Numbered from the stretch's first letter, positions 1-8,912 are shown. The stretch: DNA of 59,544 bases from Nostoc sp. FACHB-280 (GCF_014697615.1 NZ_JACJSD010000046.1:1-59544); one strand, 5' to 3'. Made by a program: numbers and translations. The notes: generated from the letters alone by a model not told the origin.

Positions 1-1
1 A

Positions 2-115
2 GCAAGAACTTATTCTGATTTAGCGAAAGCGATTGAAAATGCTTTTAGCCAAGTCTCATTAAATGACATTTATAATTGGTTTACACATTCTTGTTACTGC
101 ACCTCACCAGAGTAG
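2..115 (+). pseudogene. C-terminal end of an IS630-type transposase (cut by window edge)
   Basis: An open frame enters from the left edge and stops at 113-115. Its 37 residues end with a Asn-Asp-Ile-Tyr-Asn-Trp-Phe-Thr-His segment followed by Cys-Tyr-Cys, which resembles the C-terminal tail of IS630/Tc1-type transposases common in cyanobacteria. Only the tail is visible, so it cannot be said whether the element is intact. The stop lies 12 bases before the hypE start, so the element's right end must sit almost on that start codon. No terminal inverted repeat could be matched, because the left end is outside the window. Confidence 0.5.
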
Positions 116-127
116 AAAACGCTATAT

Positions 128-1231
128 ATGGATTTATCATCATCAAATCAATTACAAAATCCCCTGTTACAAAAAATCGCCCAAACCAAGCGTCGCCAAT
201 CAAAAATTCGAGATAGTCACATAAATTTATCACATGGTAGCGGCGGTAAAGCCATGCGTGATTTAATTGATGATGTCTTTATCCAGAGTTTTGATAATCC
301 AATTTTGAGTCAATTAGAAGACCAAGCCAGCTTTAATTTAGCTAATCTTTTACAACAAGGAGATAGACTTGCATTTACCACTGATTCTTATGTTGTAGAC
401 CCATTATTTTTCCCTGGAAGCGACATTGGAGAATTAGCAATTAACGGCACAATTAATGATTTAGCAGTTAGCGGTGCAAAACCTTTATATCTTACCTGTA
501 GCGTCATTTTAGAAGAAGGATTACCCCTAGAAACCTTACGCCGTGTAGTAGCAAGTATGCAAGCCGCAGCCAAAAATGCAGGTGTGCAAATCGTTACAGG
601 CGACACAAAAGTAGTGCATCGTGGTGCTGCTGATAAATTATTTATTAACACTGCTGGTATTGGTGTCATTCCCACAGGCGTGAATATTTCAGCACACAAT
701 ATTCAACCGGGAGATGCCATTATTATTAACGGCGAATTAGGAAATCATGGCACTGCAATTTTAATCGCTCGTGGAGAATTAGCCTTAGAAACTGATATTC
801 AAAGTGATTGCCAACCCTTGCATAGTTTAGTTGCAACCATCCTCAACGTTTGCCCTGAAATTCATGCCATGCGGGACGCAACACGCGGCGGTTTAGCCAC
901 AGTATTAAATGAATTCGCCCTCACATCTAATGTTGGCATTCGCCTTCATGAAGAATCTATTCCTATCAGAGAAGAAGTCAAAGGAGTATGCGAAATTTTA
1001 GGTTTAGAACCCTTATACTTAGCCAACGAAGGTAAATTAGTCGTAGTAGTAAAACAAGATAATGCCGACAAAGTTTTAGCAGCCATGAAAACTCATCCAG
1101 CAGGTAAAGATTCCTGTATAGTTGGTGAAGTTATCGCCTCACCTCCCGGCGTTGTCTTCCTCAAAACAACCTTTGGTGCTGAACGAATTGTAGATATGCT
1201 AGTTGGCGACCAATTACCAAGAATTTGTTAA
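128..1231 (+). CDS. hypE: hydrogenase maturation protein HypE
   Basis: HypE dehydrates the carbamoyl group that HypF places on its C-terminal cysteine, making the cyanide ligand of the NiFe hydrogenase centre; it acts in the cytoplasm with HypC, HypD and HypF. The 367-residue product has the AIRS/PurM-like opening motif His-Gly-Ser-Gly-Gly-Lys-Ala near residue 37, an Asp-Ala-Thr-Arg-Gly-Gly segment near residue 250, and the diagnostic C-terminal Pro-Arg-Ile-Cys. About 28 residues precede the usual N-terminus; the stretch NPLLQKIAQTKRRQ looks like a native cyanobacterial extension. hypA and hypB follow on the same strand, but the gene upstream is a transposase end rather than hypD. Confidence 0.95.
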   Translation: MDLSSSNQLQNPLLQKIAQTKRRQSKIRDSHINLSHGSGGKAMRDLIDDVFIQSFDNPILSQLEDQASFNLANLLQQGDRLAFTTDSYVVDPLFFPGSDIGELAINGTINDLAVSGAKPLYLTCSVILEEGLPLETLRRVVASMQAAAKNAGVQIVTGDTKVVHRGAADKLFINTAGIGVIPTGVNISAHNIQPGDAIIINGELGNHGTAILIARGELALETDIQSDCQPLHSLVATILNVCPEIHAMRDATRGGLATVLNEFALTSNVGIRLHEESIPIREEVKGVCEILGLEPLYLANEGKLVVVVKQDNADKVLAAMKTHPAGKDSCIVGEVIASPPGVVFLKTTFGAERIVDMLVGDQLPRIC

Positions 1232-1299
1232 ATACTTCTCTTTATTCTCTTTGCGCCCTTTGTGTCCTTTGCGGTTCGTTAAAAAAATTAATTTTAACT

Positions 1300-1641
1300 A
1301 TGCACGAACTAGGAATAACCCAAAATATAGTAGCCATCGTCACCGAACACGCCAAAGGCATGAAAGTACAGAAAGTAGTCTTAGAAATTGGCAAACTTTC
1401 AGCCATTATGCCCGATGCGATTAAATTTTGTTTTGATATTTGCTCAAAAGGCACACTTTTAGAAAATTCCCTATTAGAAATTATCGAAATCCCAGGATTA
1501 GCCAAATGTCGTCAATGCGGGGCGGAAATTGCTCTTGATAAGCCTTTTGGTGTTTGCCAATGTGGTAGCGTGCAACTTGATTTAATAACTGGTGAAGAAC
1601 TCAAAATTAAAGAAATAGAAATAGAGGAAATATGTGTGTAA
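1300..1641 (+). CDS. hypA: hydrogenase maturation nickel metallochaperone HypA
   Basis: HypA delivers nickel to NiFe hydrogenase together with HypB. The start chosen is the ATG at 1300, which gives the canonical MHELGI N-terminus (Met and His bind nickel) and the usual 113-residue length; an in-frame extension back to 1225 only reads through an intergenic repeat. The C-terminal zinc domain has one Cys-x-x-Cys (CRQC) but the second half reads Val-Cys-Gln-Cys-Gly-Ser, that is Cys-x-Cys rather than the usual Cys-Pro-x-Cys. The last ten bases overlap hypB, suggesting translational coupling. Confidence 0.93.
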   Translation: MHELGITQNIVAIVTEHAKGMKVQKVVLEIGKLSAIMPDAIKFCFDICSKGTLLENSLLEIIEIPGLAKCRQCGAEIALDKPFGVCQCGSVQLDLITGEELKIKEIEIEEICV

Positions 1642-2474
1642 CTTGCGGTTGTTCTGATGATGCTGAAGGCAAAATTACAAATCTCCAAACTGATGAAATT
1701 AATCACCATCACGACCATCATACCCACACTCATACTTTACCCGATGGTACTGTGATTACCCATTCCCATCATCATGATGAAGCACCACAAATTCATGCCA
1801 AAATGCACGGCACAACTATATCTTTAGAACAAGATATCTTAGCAAAAAATAATTTATTAGCAGCCCAAAACCGGGGATGGTTTAAAGGTCGAAATATTCT
1901 CGCTTTAAATTTAATGAGTTCTCCCGGTGCAGGTAAAACAACATTATTAACTCGCACTATTAATGATTTAAAACAGCAATTACCGATTAGTGTAATTGAA
2001 GGCGACCAAGAAACAACTAATGATGCTCAAAAGATAAAAGAGACAGGCTGTAAAGTTGTGCAAATCAACACAGGTACAGGCTGTCATTTAGATGCGTCGA
2101 TGATAGAAAGAGGGTTACAACAACTCAACCCGCCGCTAAATTCTGTGGTGATGATTGAAAATGTTGGTAACTTGGTTTGTCCAGCTTTATTTGATTTGGG
2201 TGAACACCTCAAAGTTGTAATTCTTTCTGTCACGGAGGGAGAAGATAAGCCGCTAAAATATCCCCATATATTCCGCGCCAGTGAGATGATGATTCTCACC
2301 AAAATTGATTTATTGCCTTACGTGCAGTTTGATGTGAAACGCTGTATTGAATATGCTAAACAAGTGAACCCGCACATTCAGGTTTTTCAAGTGTCGGCGA
2401 TGACTGGTGAGGGTTTAGATAGTTGGTATAAGTGTCTGACGGAAAAGGTGGGGGATTTGTCTATACCAGTTTGA
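1632..2474 (+). CDS. hypB: hydrogenase/urease nickel incorporation GTPase HypB
   Basis: HypB is the GTPase that drives nickel insertion into NiFe hydrogenase. The 280-residue protein has the N-terminal nickel motif Cys-Val-Thr-Cys-Gly-Cys at residues 2-7. Two His-rich stretches follow (around residues 25-35 and 45-48), as expected for a HypB that also stores nickel. The G domain shows the P-loop Ser-Pro-Gly-Ala-Gly-Lys-Thr-Thr, a Glu-Asn-Val-Gly-Asn-Leu-Val-Cys-Pro segment and Thr-Lys-Ile-Asp as the guanine-specificity motif. The start overlaps the end of hypA by ten bases. This is the last gene of the visible hyp run. Confidence 0.95.
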   Translation: MCVTCGCSDDAEGKITNLQTDEINHHHDHHTHTHTLPDGTVITHSHHHDEAPQIHAKMHGTTISLEQDILAKNNLLAAQNRGWFKGRNILALNLMSSPGAGKTTLLTRTINDLKQQLPISVIEGDQETTNDAQKIKETGCKVVQINTGTGCHLDASMIERGLQQLNPPLNSVVMIENVGNLVCPALFDLGEHLKVVILSVTEGEDKPLKYPHIFRASEMMILTKIDLLPYVQFDVKRCIEYAKQVNPHIQVFQVSAMTGEGLDSWYKCLTEKVGDLSIPV

Positions 2475-2479
2475 ATTTT

Positions 2480-2612
2480 ATTTCACGCAGAGGCGCAAAG
2501 AGGAGAGGATTTTAACAAACCACAGAGGCACAGAGGACACAGAGAAAGAAGAGTTTTAAAGAGTTACTTCTTTCTTCATACCTTTGCGTCTTTGCGCCTT
2601 TGCGCGAGGTAA
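2480..2612. repeat. intergenic repeat of the GCGCAAAGG / CCTTTGCGC type
   Basis: The gap after hypB holds a left arm with cgcagaggcgcaaaga, a stretch of cacagaggcacagaggac, and a right arm with ctttgcgcctttgcgcg. The arms are roughly inverted copies, so the RNA could fold into a long imperfect hairpin. Related stretches occur at 1240-1285, 7150-7198, 9025-9060 and 43300-43385. This is a dispersed non-coding repeat family frequent in Nostoc-type genomes. It may also terminate the hyp transcript, but there is no clear U-tract. Confidence 0.6.
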
Positions 2613-2688
2613 TTCATCCTTGGCCGCAACACCAAACATAAAAACACAGATGCACATTGTCACCTGTGTTTATTCATATATATCTGCG

Positions 2689-4278
2689 TTAAGCGAGATT
2701 CAACACCTTGCGTAACAGTGCTTGGTCTTCTATTTTCGCTTTGAGGCGGCCATTTTCCACATCTCGAATCCAGCTTTGGCTTTTGCCGGTGAGTTTGGCT
2801 AATTCTCGTTGGGAGAGATTTAAATTTTTGCGGGCTTCTAAAATCTGTTCGCCAACTAAATCGCCTGTAAGTCTGACTCGTCTTCGGTTTTTGATAGTGC
2901 GTCGTTGCTTCTTTTCAGAATCAGAGATTTGCTGTTCCCATTCTGGCGGTAGTTCAAATGACAAAATCCGCGCGTTCATCAACAGGTTCCATTTTCCACG
3001 GGGGCCGGAATCTGTCAGTCGGGTTTCGCCACCACCATCATTAATCCAAAATTCTAAGGCTTCGTCTGGATCTTCAGGTATGCCCATTAACTTCGCCCAC
3101 AATGGTTGAATTTCCAAGGGGTAAGTTACTGGGTCAAACATCGGTTTGATACCCAAATGATTCAGCACTTCTAAGTCATTTTCAAATGTCCGCAATAGTC
3201 TTTTGCGTTCTTCTCGCTGTCGGGAAGCTAAGGTAACTTTTTCCTCACCATAAGCAATGCGTAACAAGGTAGGAACAGTGATGCGTTGTTCTCTACCCAT
3301 CTTGGTTTTAAAGAGTAACCACAACATGAGTCGGACTGCGCCTTCGTGTTGTTGCCAAATACTCATAACCGTGGTGAGCAAGGTTTTGGGCAAACTACCG
3401 TATTGGTAAAAGGCGCTGCGCTCTTTACAAGCTTGTTTGTTGAGGAAATGCTGCGCCCAAATTCCGGCGCGAATTTTGAAGGTTAGCCCAACCAGGTATT
3501 TACAGCCTATGTCATCTTCTTGGAAGTGGTGTTGGATATGGACTAAGTGCCACAAGCGAGATTGAGTAACGGAAAATCCTTTGACGCGCCCTTGTTGCGG
3601 CCAGTCAATAGAGATTAACAGCGAGCAAGCTTGTTGGACAAGATTTTTCATTAAGGTGAGTTTGGCAGTTTTACTTAAGTCTTTGCGCTTTTCTAGCCCC
3701 AAGTATTTTTCTATTTGCCGTTCATCTAGGGAAAATTCTTGCTCCCAAGGTTGTTCTAAGGTTGTGGCGTAGGCGGCAAATATTAAATGGATACAAGCCG
3801 CCCGAATATCCATTGTTTCAATCGCTTCTAAATTAGTGATACGATCGCTAACTTGGAAGGGATGTTGAATGTGAAAGGCGATCGCACCTTTGCCTTGGCT
3901 GACTTGTCGGCTGTAACATAGATATCCTTCTGCATCATGTTCCCAATTTAAGGATGTGCGTTGAGCCAATACATTACACGCCTCCCAAATTGCGATCGCT
4001 GAAGCAAAAGGGTTATTCTTCCCATTAGAAAATAAATCCGGGCTGGTAGCATCTCGCGGTTCGACTTTACATCTCCCCTTTTTTGCTTGCCACGGTATGG
4101 GAGAATTGGTCGGACAAGCTATTACACATTGCGGTTCTGGATAATAGCCCTCACAATTGTTACACAGACAAGGATCAATCCAATATTCATCGTCTTCTAA
4201 CTGAATCGCACCCGTAGGACATTGGGGACGGCAGTTATCACATCCAACGCAACTGTTGTTAGGAATTGTATACGGCAT
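2689..4278 (-). CDS. cnfR: nif transcriptional activator CnfR/PatB (ferredoxin-HTH)
   Basis: CnfR (PatB in Anabaena) activates nitrogenase genes under low oxygen in heterocysts. The N-terminus is a bacterial ferredoxin domain. Cys10, 13, 16 and 20 form one 4Fe-4S motif followed by Pro, and Cys37/39, 42, 51 and 55 form a second, less regular one. A long middle region has no recognised domain. The last 60 residues form an Xre-type helix-turn-helix (LSQRELAKLTGKSQSWIRDVENG). The ATG at 4278 is chosen over the in-frame GTG at 4293 because GGGAAGAAG lies just upstream and would be its ribosome site; this gives 529 residues, the length I recall for PatB. It is divergent from fdxB. Confidence 0.93.
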   Translation of the reverse strand: MPYTIPNNSCVGCDNCRPQCPTGAIQLEDDEYWIDPCLCNNCEGYYPEPQCVIACPTNSPIPWQAKKGRCKVEPRDATSPDLFSNGKNNPFASAIAIWEACNVLAQRTSLNWEHDAEGYLCYSRQVSQGKGAIAFHIQHPFQVSDRITNLEAIETMDIRAACIHLIFAAYATTLEQPWEQEFSLDERQIEKYLGLEKRKDLSKTAKLTLMKNLVQQACSLLISIDWPQQGRVKGFSVTQSRLWHLVHIQHHFQEDDIGCKYLVGLTFKIRAGIWAQHFLNKQACKERSAFYQYGSLPKTLLTTVMSIWQQHEGAVRLMLWLLFKTKMGREQRITVPTLLRIAYGEEKVTLASRQREERKRLLRTFENDLEVLNHLGIKPMFDPVTYPLEIQPLWAKLMGIPEDPDEALEFWINDGGGETRLTDSGPRGKWNLLMNARILSFELPPEWEQQISDSEKKQRRTIKNRRRVRLTGDLVGEQILEARKNLNLSQRELAKLTGKSQSWIRDVENGRLKAKIEDQALLRKVLNLA

Positions 4279-4831
4279 AAAACTTCTTCCCACCTAATCG
4301 TTGAGATGTTTGGCTCAAGTCTCCCCTGGATGTGTCCTGTTTATTTATCACTCGCAACCACATTAATTACCTAGCAAGAAGTAAATTTTCTTGCTGCGAT
4401 AATTGCCCACATCCATATTCAGACTTAGTATCCAAGTAGAGGCTCAATTAGGCTTTTCAGCCCAGCCGAATCTTTATTGTTCATTAACTATAAATTTCAT
4501 AAATATTTAGATGATTTTGTTCATCATGAGCTTAGGAAATTTTCTTAAGCTTTCATATTTTTTTAACTACTAACCTTTAATGTTTGGCTTCAAAACCTTA
4601 ACCCAAGGATTTTTGCTGAATTTTTATACACACAATCATTTAGCATAATCCCATTTATTAATAATTTTAATATTTAATATCAAGCTAACTGCTGCTACAA
4701 AAATCACATTTTTAATTAAAATGCTCAAACCACCTGCTATTCTATTGATTTGGGCATTTTTATTGCTAAATAACAATACGTTGCTAATACAAATTGCAAA
4801 TATATTTATGTAATGAAAGAACATAAGGTTT

Positions 4832-4845
4832 GTATAGTGATTTAC
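4832..4845. promoter_or_regulatory. candidate NtcA-type box, GTAN8TAC
   Basis: The sequence gtatagtgatttac fits the palindromic core GTA-N8-TAC bound by the nitrogen regulator NtcA. It lies between cnfR and fdxB, about 360 bases before fdxB and 550 bases before cnfR. No perfect TAN3T -10 element lies 22 bases away on either strand, so the site is weakly supported. A core this short is expected by chance roughly once in several kilobases. Confidence 0.3.
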
Positions 4846-4945
4846 TGTCTTTTTGATATCGGTCAAAAACTGCAAAAGAATTGCATTATTAATTCAGGCA
4901 ATCATTAACTTTAAGGTAATTGATTTAACTAAATATAGGACATTC

Positions 4946-4979
4946 AAATCCCTGACTTGTTGAAGAAGTTGGGGATTTT
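4946..4979. repeat. hairpin repeat, AAATCCC(T/C)GACTT family
   Basis: Left arm aaatccctgactt and right arm aagttggggattt pair over 13 bases with two G-T wobbles, around an 8-base loop. The same family, with better pairing, appears at 13912-13944 and 15137-15168. It lies in non-coding DNA upstream of fdxB. Confidence 0.6.
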
Positions 4980-5205
4980 GGCGTACAAGAATCATTGAAT
5001 ACTAAAATTATTATCAAAAAATATATAAATTATTGCTATAAAATCTCATTTAAATAATCAAAATAAACCTGAAAATAGACCAAAAGTCATCAAACTTTAA
5101 TGAAAGAAAAATTAATCGTTTAACAACAAAACAAAACAATTAGATTAAGTTAGTATGAAATTAAGTACAAACGATTAGATTGGCGAAATCGCCGAAGGTT
5201 TATTC

Positions 5206-5499
5206 ATGGCAGCACTAACAGGATTGACATTTGGAGGTAAACCCTGGACACCTAAATTTGCCCAGGAGATTGACAAAGATAAATGTATCGGCTGTGGCAG
5301 ATGTATTAAAGTGTGTGGGTATAGTGTGCTGGATTTAAAAGCACTCAATGAAGAAGGTGAATTTGTCGAAGATGAAGAAGATGATGAAATCGAGCGCAAA
5401 GTCATGGTAGTTGCTCATCCAGAGAACTGCATTGGTTGTGAAGCTTGCTCTCGGATTTGTCCTAAAAACTGCTACACCCACGCTGAATTGAACAACTAA
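5206..5499 (+). CDS. fdxB: nif-associated 2[4Fe-4S] ferredoxin III
   Basis: A small electron carrier of the ferredoxin III, nif-specific type, probably serving nitrogenase or its cofactor assembly in the heterocyst. The 97-residue protein has two cluster motifs. The first is [11 protein letters not shown] followed by Gly instead of the common Pro. The second is [12 protein letters not shown], followed by an extra Cys three residues later. An acidic loop (EDEEDDE) separates them. GAAGG lies about eight bases before the ATG. It is divergent from cnfR and precedes the oxidase operon. Confidence 0.9.
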   Translation: MAALTGLTFGGKPWTPKFAQEIDKDKCIGCGRCIKVCGYSVLDLKALNEEGEFVEDEEDDEIERKVMVVAHPENCIGCEACSRICPKNCYTHAELNN

Positions 5500-6149
5500 A
5501 TATTGGCGGAAGGTTGAAAGTTGTTGTTTTGGTAAGGGGGTACTCAGCAAGGTAAATTGAGGGGAATTTATATAGCAGGTGACAGGTGACAGGTGACAGG
5601 TGACAGATGACGGGGTTATAATCCTGGGTTTGTTAAGTGGAGCATCTGTAAATTTCCTAAACCATGTTTCAAGTGCTATTTAATTACTAGGACTAGTGAA
5701 AAAGTTCGTAGTAAACAAATGCGTAAATTTTAAATTGTTACTTATTAACTAAATCATACTTGCTGCTATTTTGAATGTTCAAAATCAGAACTAGTAGTAC
5801 CCTCTGACAACAACTATTACGGCTTGTAGAACTAGAAGGTACTCTTGTCTAATTCATTAGAAATATTGTTAAGTTTTTGGGGGAAGGATCTGAAGAGATT
5901 TGGAAAATTCCCCCAAGTTTTACATTATGTAAGATACAACGTTAATAAGTAGAACTCAAAAGTCAAAAATCAAATTATCGACAGAATTTGATTATAAGCT
6001 TTTGTACTGATTTTAATCGTGAAGTTAGGTGTGTTACTGAAGTATCAAAAAATGAAGTTACATAAATTTCCTACTTCAGATTTCATACTAGCCTGCGGCA
6101 AGTGGCTGCGCGTCTACACACTTCAAACTTCATACTTACAGGAGCTTTT
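5500..6149. other. 650-base intergenic region upstream of coxB
   Basis: This gap holds five copies of a 7-bp repeat (5576-5610) and otherwise AT-rich sequence with no convincing reading frame. The oxidase promoter is expected here. I looked for GTAN8TAC and found no exact match. The last 50 bases can be read in frame with coxB from a GTG at 6102, but that frame precedes the strong ribosome site at 6141. Confidence 0.5.
5576..5610. repeat. STRR: five tandem CAGGTGA heptamers
   Basis: Four exact CAGGTGA units and a fifth CAGATGA run head to tail. Heptamer short tandemly repeated repetitive sequences are typical of heterocystous cyanobacteria. This copy is between fdxB and coxB. Confidence 0.9.
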
Positions 6150-7124
6150 ATGCAACAAATTCCTGTTTCACTATGGACGCTAGTTGCTGGTATGGCAGTT
6201 ACAGCGTTTAGTGTTTGGGTTGGTCAAAATCACGCACTATTACCAGTACAAGCATCACAACAAGCACCTTTGGTAGATGGATTTTTTAACATCATGTTTA
6301 CCATTGCGATCGCTTTATTTCTGGTTGTAGAAAGCACCATTCTGATTTTTTTAGTAAAGTTTCGTCGCCGTCGTGGTGACGAAACCGATGGTTTACCAAT
6401 AGAGGGTAATGTTCCTTTAGAAATTTTCTGGACAGCTATCCCATCAGTGATTGTGATTGGTTTAGGCATCTATAGCGTAGATGTCTTTAATCAGATGGGT
6501 GGTTTGGAACCAGGAAGTCACGCCCATTCTCCGGCTCATGTTGCCCATAGTTCTGGAACTGCCCTAGCTGCTACCTTCAATAATACCCCAGAACCAACTT
6601 CAGCCCCAAGCATTGGCCTTGGTGCGAGTAGAGGAGAAAGCAAACCTGCGGATTTAGTAGTGAACGTTACCGGAATGCAGTTTGCTTGGATTTTCGAGTA
6701 TCCCAACGGTGGCGTTACTGCTGGTGAACTACATATTCCTGTGGGTGCTGATGTACAGTTGAATTTGTCAGCCCAGGATGTAATTCACGCCTTTTGGGTT
6801 CCGCAATTCCGAGTGAAACAAGACGCACTTCCCGGTATCCCCACTCAATTGCGCTTCACCGCCACTAAAACAGGTACTTATCCCGTCGTGTGTGCGGAAC
6901 TGTGTGGTGGCTATCACGGTTCCATGCGATCGCAAGTCATCGTTCACACACCAGAAGAATACGATAGCTGGTTGAAAGAAACCCAACTCGCCCAAAAACC
7001 AGACTTGCAAAAAGCGATCGCTGTTAATCCCGCCGACTTATCACCCTCCGAGTTCCTTGCGCCTCATATCCAACACCTGGGCGTGAGTGCAGCAACTCTA
7101 GAGTCAATAGTCAAAGGTCAATAG
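6150..7124 (+). CDS. coxB: cytochrome c oxidase subunit II (cox2-type operon)
   Basis: Subunit II accepts electrons from cytochrome c or plastocyanin and passes them through a binuclear CuA centre. The start is the ATG at 6150, preceded by AGGAG; a GTG frame from 6102 is an artefact. Two N-terminal membrane helices (about residues 5-23 and 43-70 of 324) are followed by the periplasmic cupredoxin domain. Its CuA signature is Cys-Ala-Glu-Leu-Cys-Gly-Gly-Tyr-His-Gly-Ser-Met, with all ligands present. The last residues (SIVKGQ) are encoded by a heptamer repeat. Position beside cnfR suggests the heterocyst-specific oxidase that lowers oxygen for nitrogenase (inference from the Anabaena gene order). 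Confidence 0.93.
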   Translation: MQQIPVSLWTLVAGMAVTAFSVWVGQNHALLPVQASQQAPLVDGFFNIMFTIAIALFLVVESTILIFLVKFRRRRGDETDGLPIEGNVPLEIFWTAIPSVIVIGLGIYSVDVFNQMGGLEPGSHAHSPAHVAHSSGTALAATFNNTPEPTSAPSIGLGASRGESKPADLVVNVTGMQFAWIFEYPNGGVTAGELHIPVGADVQLNLSAQDVIHAFWVPQFRVKQDALPGIPTQLRFTATKTGTYPVVCAELCGGYHGSMRSQVIVHTPEEYDSWLKETQLAQKPDLQKAIAVNPADLSPSEFLAPHIQHLGVSAATLESIVKGQ

Positions 7125-7137
7125 TCAATGGCCAATA
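7103..7137. repeat. STRR: GTCAATA heptamers overlapping the coxB stop
   Basis: Units GTCAATA, GTCAAAG, GTCAATA, GTCAATG and GCCAATA run head to tail. The coxB stop codon TAG (7122-7124) lies inside the third unit, so the repeat supplies the last codons and the stop of the gene. Confidence 0.8.
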
Positions 7138-7228
7138 GACCTTTTAAAAGTCGTTATTTGCGAACTTTTATTTGCGCCTTTGCGCCTTTGCGCGAAACAA
7201 AAAAAGACCAATGACAAAGGACAAACTT

Positions 7229-8908
7229 ATGACACAAACAGAATTACCTCGGAATACACCGCCCGATAAGAATCCACAAGTAGCCGTTACCCATACCGCA
7301 CATCCTAAAAAGTGGAAATGGTACGACTACTTCACCTTCAACATTGACCATAAAGTAATCGGGATTCAGTATCTAGTCACGGCGTTTTTGTTTTACCTGA
7401 TCGGTGGATTGATGGCGATCGCCATTCGCGCCGAACTCGCCACCCCAGATGCGGATATCCTCGATCCCAATCTGTATAACGCCTTCATGACCAACCACGG
7501 GACAATCATGATTTTCCTGTGGATTGTTCCCAGTGCGATTGGGGGATTTGGCAACTATCTAGTACCGTTGATGGTTGGTGCTAGGGATATGGCATTCCCC
7601 AAACTGAATGCGATCGCCTTTTGGTTAAACCCACCAGCCGGATTATTACTGCTGCTGAGTTTCCTGTTTGGTGGTTCCCAATCAGGTTGGACAGCTTACC
7701 CACCACTGAGTTTAGTCACCGCGCCAGTTGCCCAATCTCTATGGATTTTGGCAATTGTCTTAGTAGGTACTTCCTCAATTTTGGGTTCGTTGAACTTTGT
7801 CATCACCATCTTAATGATGAAAGTCCCCAGTCTGAAATGGGATCAACTTCCCTTATTCTGCTGGGCAATCTTAGCCACCTCCGTACTAGCACTTCTCTCT
7901 ACACCTGTGTTAGCTGCGGGTTTAGTGTTGCTATTATTTGACATCAACTTCGGCACATCCTTCTTTAAACCAGATGCAGGCGGTAACGTTGTTATCTACC
8001 AGCATTTATTCTGGTTCTATTCTCACCCGGCAGTATATCTGATGATTCTGCCAATTTTCGGCATCATGTCCGAGGTGATTCCCGTTCACGCCCGTAAACC
8101 AATTTTCGGATATAAAGCGATCGCTTATTCCAGCGTCGCCATCTGCGTCGTCGGGTTGTTCGTTTGGGTACACCACATGTTTACCAGTGGTACACCCGGC
8201 TGGATGCGGATGTTCTTCACTATTTCTACCCTCATCGTTGCTGTTCCCACTGGCGTAAAAATATTTGCTTGGGTTGCGACCCTCTGGGGTGGAAAAATCC
8301 GCTTTACCAGTGCCATGCTATTTGCGATCGGTTTATTGTCGATGTTCGTCATGGGTGGTTTAAGCGGCGTGACAATGGGAACAGCCCCCTTTGATGTTCA
8401 CGTCCACGATACCTACTATGTAGTTGGACACTTCCACTACGTCTTATTTGGTGGTTCCGTATTTGGTATTTACGCAGGTATATATCACTGGTTCCCCAAA
8501 ATGACCGGACACAAGCTAAACGAATTTTTGGGACGGGTTCATTTTGCCCTCACCTTCATCGGGACAAACCTTACCTTCTTACCGATGCACGAATTAGGTT
8601 TACAAGGTATGCCCCGACGAGTGGCTATGTATGACCCCCAGTTCACTAGCTTGAATGAAATTTGTACCATCGGCGCATTTATCTTAGGCTTATCAGTCAT
8701 CCCCTTTACCATCAACATACTGTGGAGTTGGAGTAGAGGCGAAGTTGCAGGTGATAATCCTTGGCGGGCTTTAACCCTAGAATGGACAACCAGTTCACCT
8801 CCATTGATTGAAAACTGGGAAGTCTTACCCGTAGCCACTCACGGCCCCTACGACTACGGCCATAGCCCCGAAGCACAACCCACCACAACACCTGAAGTGA
8901 GTGCGTAA
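7229..8908 (+). CDS. coxA: cytochrome c oxidase subunit I
   Basis: Subunit I of an aa3-type haem-copper oxidase, carrying low-spin haem, high-spin haem and CuB. The ATG at 7229 is preceded by AAAGG at 7216-7220; the frame from 7172 reads through a repeat. The 559 residues show the haem ligand region Asn-His-Gly-Thr-Ile-Met, the helix VI segment FWFYSHPAVYLMILPIFGIMSE with the CuB His-Tyr region and the proton-channel Glu, the double His in VHHMF, and the helix X motif HVHDTYYVVGHFHYV. About twelve membrane helices are evident. It is the second gene of the coxBAC unit. Confidence 0.95.
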   Translation: MTQTELPRNTPPDKNPQVAVTHTAHPKKWKWYDYFTFNIDHKVIGIQYLVTAFLFYLIGGLMAIAIRAELATPDADILDPNLYNAFMTNHGTIMIFLWIVPSAIGGFGNYLVPLMVGARDMAFPKLNAIAFWLNPPAGLLLLLSFLFGGSQSGWTAYPPLSLVTAPVAQSLWILAIVLVGTSSILGSLNFVITILMMKVPSLKWDQLPLFCWAILATSVLALLSTPVLAAGLVLLLFDINFGTSFFKPDAGGNVVIYQHLFWFYSHPAVYLMILPIFGIMSEVIPVHARKPIFGYKAIAYSSVAICVVGLFVWVHHMFTSGTPGWMRMFFTISTLIVAVPTGVKIFAWVATLWGGKIRFTSAMLFAIGLLSMFVMGGLSGVTMGTAPFDVHVHDTYYVVGHFHYVLFGGSVFGIYAGIYHWFPKMTGHKLNEFLGRVHFALTFIGTNLTFLPMHELGLQGMPRRVAMYDPQFTSLNEICTIGAFILGLSVIPFTINILWSWSRGEVAGDNPWRALTLEWTTSSPPLIENWEVLPVATHGPYDYGHSPEAQPTTTPEVSA

Positions 8909-8912
8909 TTTA

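Larger units (their letters stand above)
4279..5205. other. long AT-rich divergent intergenic region between cnfR and fdxB
   Basis: About 930 bases separate the two divergent iron-sulphur genes. It is very AT-rich. A 79-codon reverse frame at 4636-4875 encodes a hydrophobic, low-complexity peptide with no visible ribosome site and is not called. The region holds one GTAN8TAC box (4832-4845) and one hairpin repeat (4946-4979). Promoters for cnfR and fdxB must lie here, but no -10/-35 pair could be assigned with confidence. Confidence 0.6.

Noticed and set aside
4636-4875. Reverse 79-codon frame in the cnfR-fdxB gap
   Set aside because: Hydrophobic, Ile/Asn-rich product as expected from AT-rich non-coding DNA, with no clear ribosome site; left out as a gene.
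5500-6149. NtcA box upstream of coxB
   Set aside because: Several GTA and TAC triplets occur, but none at the eight-base spacing.
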